64,000 bases of DNA from Ailurus styani (Eukaryota; Chordata; Mammalia; Carnivora; Ailuridae): assembly GCA_002007465.1 (NCBI GenBank), contig LNAC01000764.1:558001-622000 (forward strand), given 5' to 3'. The notes under the pieces are model-generated. The model did not search any database. It had not been told where the DNA came from and saw only the letters and a list, made by a program, of their open reading frames with translations. The position numbers and the translations under genes were made by a program. Positions 61,166-64,000 of the stretch are shown piece after piece; within the stretch, counting starts at the first letter, position 1; each line of letters opens with the position of its first letter.

Positions 61166-64000
61166 CTGTATTCTTTAAAACACGTTCCATTCTTCATTCT
61201 GAAACCTATCAGAATCATGATAAAATATTATAGGAGAACCTGTGATGAGCTTTCAGATAAGAGCAAAAAGTACAGTTAAGTGAAAAAGGTTTCTTAAGCT
61301 TCCAAAATGACCTTCCTTTAAAAGAACCTGTCAACCTTTCCAGTGATGGAACATCAATATTTTTAGGGCCAGTTTAACTCAATCTTCCTTCCTCTTTTAG
61401 TTTTAATATATGTAGTCCTGGCTGATAAGAGAACTGATTACAGTCCTCCCCAGTCTCTTAGACACAAATGAATAAGTACACACAGAGGAAAACTCCCACC
61501 CCCCAAAAAAAGCAGGGACAAGGTTAAGATTTGGTCATTTTATGACTTCAGGAGGCTAGTTTGAAATGGAAAATTTAAGAAACATTTTATATTCCATTTA
61601 TCTCAAATCATGAGCTCTGTAGAATCAGGTAGAGGCATGAGCAACAGACATTCCCAAGAAGAAAGGGGAAGGGAAGAAACATTTTTACCACTTTCACTAT
61701 CCCCTTCAATCTGAGAAAACAGAACAAAGGATGAGTGATAGTTTGGAGATCCATCAGTAGGATACTGAGAATTTCTGATAAATCCTTATCTAAATTTTAG
61801 AAAACACCTGCTTATACTGATAATCAAAATTCATCAATGGAAGAAAAATTCTCTTTCTTAATACCAACATATATGTACCTACATACATTCAGTTCCCTTC
61901 CTTTAAATGTGGGTTACACCAAAATACCACCCATCTGATGACTGTCCACCAGCAGCATTTTAAATGGCTAATGTCTCTAAGTCACTGTCAAATTTGGGGA
62001 CATGCTCACAGATCACTACAAGAGACTGGAGCAAAAATTACTTAGGGACCAATTCTGAGCCCCATTAGGCCATGATAAACATTATTTTATGGGAAATGGG
62101 AAACCTCAAGTGACCCAATCCATATAACTTACGTGTGTATGTCAATTGGAGAGAGGCCAACAGCCATTACAAAGATCATGTTGCTTCTTTGTCTTACACG
62201 CTGGCGTTCCAAAGGCAATGTAACTTAAGACAAAGCTGGTTTTCAAATGTCTACAAAGTACTCAGCTTAAATCAAATTTTTTTACACACTCTCTCTCTCA
62301 TTCCATCAGACTTGTGTTTTAAAGTATTAGGAAACCAAAGGAGTTTAAAATCACAAAGGGAAATGCAAATCAATCTACAACAAATCACCTAACAGGTGCT
62401 CTAGAAGAGAATTTTATTGCTACTGACATTAACCATTTGCTTATCACCAAAATTATCCTCTTAATGGATTATATGTGGTTAAACCCCTCACAACTTAGAG
62501 TCCCATAGAGGGAAAAGTAGCCCAAACAGCTCTTACATTGCTTCAAGGAAAAATGCATTGAAATGACTAACCTTTCCGAAGGTCATTAGGCCAAGAGATG
62601 GGTTCTTTTGTTTCAAGATAGCCTTCCTCCTGACCCAGCATATGGTTTCTATTACTGCCAGACCATGACCACAAAGACATTTCAAATCCCTGTGAAAAAT
62701 GGGATTCTATGTCTCCTGCTCAGTTGTATGTCATAGAGGACAGTTGAAGTTCTGGTGGATGAGGGGGAGGGGGAGAAAGGGTGGCAGCGGGGATTTAATC
62801 CATGCCATCTCTTTATATGATATGACTAGGTTTGTAATAGAAACATTCTCACTTCTGGTTTCTCTCTTTTATTTTACAAACCACTTAATGCTCACAAGGG
62901 ACAGTGAACACACTTCACTGTATCATGTTTAAGCTCTCCAAAGATGTGAAACAGCTTTATCAAGGGTGACAGCCATTCACTAATCTGCTTTTCAAAACTT
63001 GTTTTTTCTAAAGGGAGATAAAAGTAAATTTATGCTATGTAATCTGCATTAACACAGCAAACAGTATTGTGTCTATGATGATTAATAAATGTTTATGAAA
63101 TTATTTTGAATAGATATTTACTTGTAGGTATTACCGTTACCTCAGAATATTAATAGTGAGGACAAGAGTTACTCAACTAATACAAGATATTCCACAAGGT
63201 ACCTTTAATCCATTCAGATTAGTCAGACTTTCAATATGAACGTAATAATGTTCTGCCTTACTACATTTCACAAATGACGTTTTTCTCAGTTTTTAATATA
63301 ACTTAAAATGTTGAATCATTGTCTGGTCTTGTAAAAGAATTTTATACAATTAATTATGAGTTTCTAGCATAGCCTACTTTTATAGTAGCTGATTTACACC
63401 ATCTCTCTAGGCACATAATTTAATGGTTCTTGACAAAAGAGATGGGCAAAAGATTATACACACACAGAAATATTTATAGAAATAGAAACAAATAATCCAA
63501 CTAAGCCCTTTCTTTACCGTGAAATCCTACCAAATAGAAAAGAAAGCTTTGAGCAATATTCCTAATTTTAATTTATTTTTTTAACTTATTTTTGTCCATA
63601 GTATGGAATTAGTATTTTTTTCTATCTGTCCTCATTCATTTATTTTGGCTATGCTCTACAGTCTATTTTTCCTTCTGTGGGCATTCCATTACTTGTGATA
63701 ATTTTGGAATGTTTCATGGAAAAACAAAAACAAAAATACACCATGACACCACCCCATGAGGTCCCGAAGTGTCTAGATAGAAATATTTTAGTATATGTGA
63801 GACACTAATCAAATTAAATTCCCTGGTTGAACATGATATAGATAAACCCATGGTTATCTTGTTTCCTATGTAAGACAAGAATTGGTCATACTAAAACATG
63901 GTTTTGCTGGTTAGTGGGAAACATTGATTAAAATGATTATTTCGTTGTCTTGGCTGATCAATTCCATAAAAAGTGGTCCCTCTTATTTCCAGCACCCTTT
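61166..64000. other. Gene-free, repeat-poor stretch
   Basis: Unique-looking AT-rich DNA to the end of the window. The frames at 62135-62392 and 62699-62932 (+) have no recognisable motif; the latter crosses a G-rich patch at 62759-62790. Confidence 0.4.

Overview
This window is vertebrate nuclear DNA from a carnivoran of the dog-like branch (Caniformia). No complete protein-coding gene, RNA gene or CpG island can be supported in it. The taxonomic call rests on about a dozen tRNA-Lys-derived Can-SINEs (SINEC) with the caniform head, the B-box-like GGTCATGATC, a CT-rich zone and an AATAAA-rich tail. The youngest copies carry the 'GCCTACTTGTAATCTCTCTCT' 3' zone, which I associate with mustelids (ferret, mink, otter, badger type) rather than dog. 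The sequence is AT-rich by eye, CpG-poor and packed with interspersed repeats, as expected for an intergenic desert or a very large intron.

Layout. 0-12 kb holds old L2 and MIR pieces, three SINEs, a CA repeat and a short coiled-coil-like reading frame on the minus strand (2446-2637) that may be an exon or a pseudogene scrap. 12.57-16.12 kb is one 3.5-kb, 5'-truncated L1 on the minus strand, with EN and RT remnants and a dead RT active site. 18-20.5 kb holds an L1 scrap, a MaLR-type LTR and an assembly gap that almost certainly hides a SINE. 22.36-24.14 kb is a Tigger1 (pogo-like) DNA transposon on the minus strand with decayed transposase and an apparent internal deletion. 25.2-26.6 kb is an unusually long L2. 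28-38 kb has young SINEs, L2, MIR and MaLR LTRs. 38-49 kb is mostly unique AT-rich DNA with MER5 and MIR relics. 49-51 kb holds a microsatellite cluster and a young L1 3' end nested in an L2, with a second gap inside the L1. 51-64 kb is mostly unique DNA with an L1 nested in a SINE, a SINE with a possible 3' transduction, another L1 3' end and several microsatellites.

The elements do not form a pathway. Together they record layers of transposition: L2, MIR, MER5, Tigger1 and MaLR are ancient mammalian relics, and SINEC and L1 are lineage-specific and partly recent. The readable history lies in nested insertions and target-site duplications (TSDs). Possible function is limited to candidate conserved non-coding stretches (around 34.6, 53.0 and 54.9-55.7 kb), which need cross-species alignment. 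I found no previously undescribed biological system. Repeat family names are given from recognition of consensus features; no database search was run.
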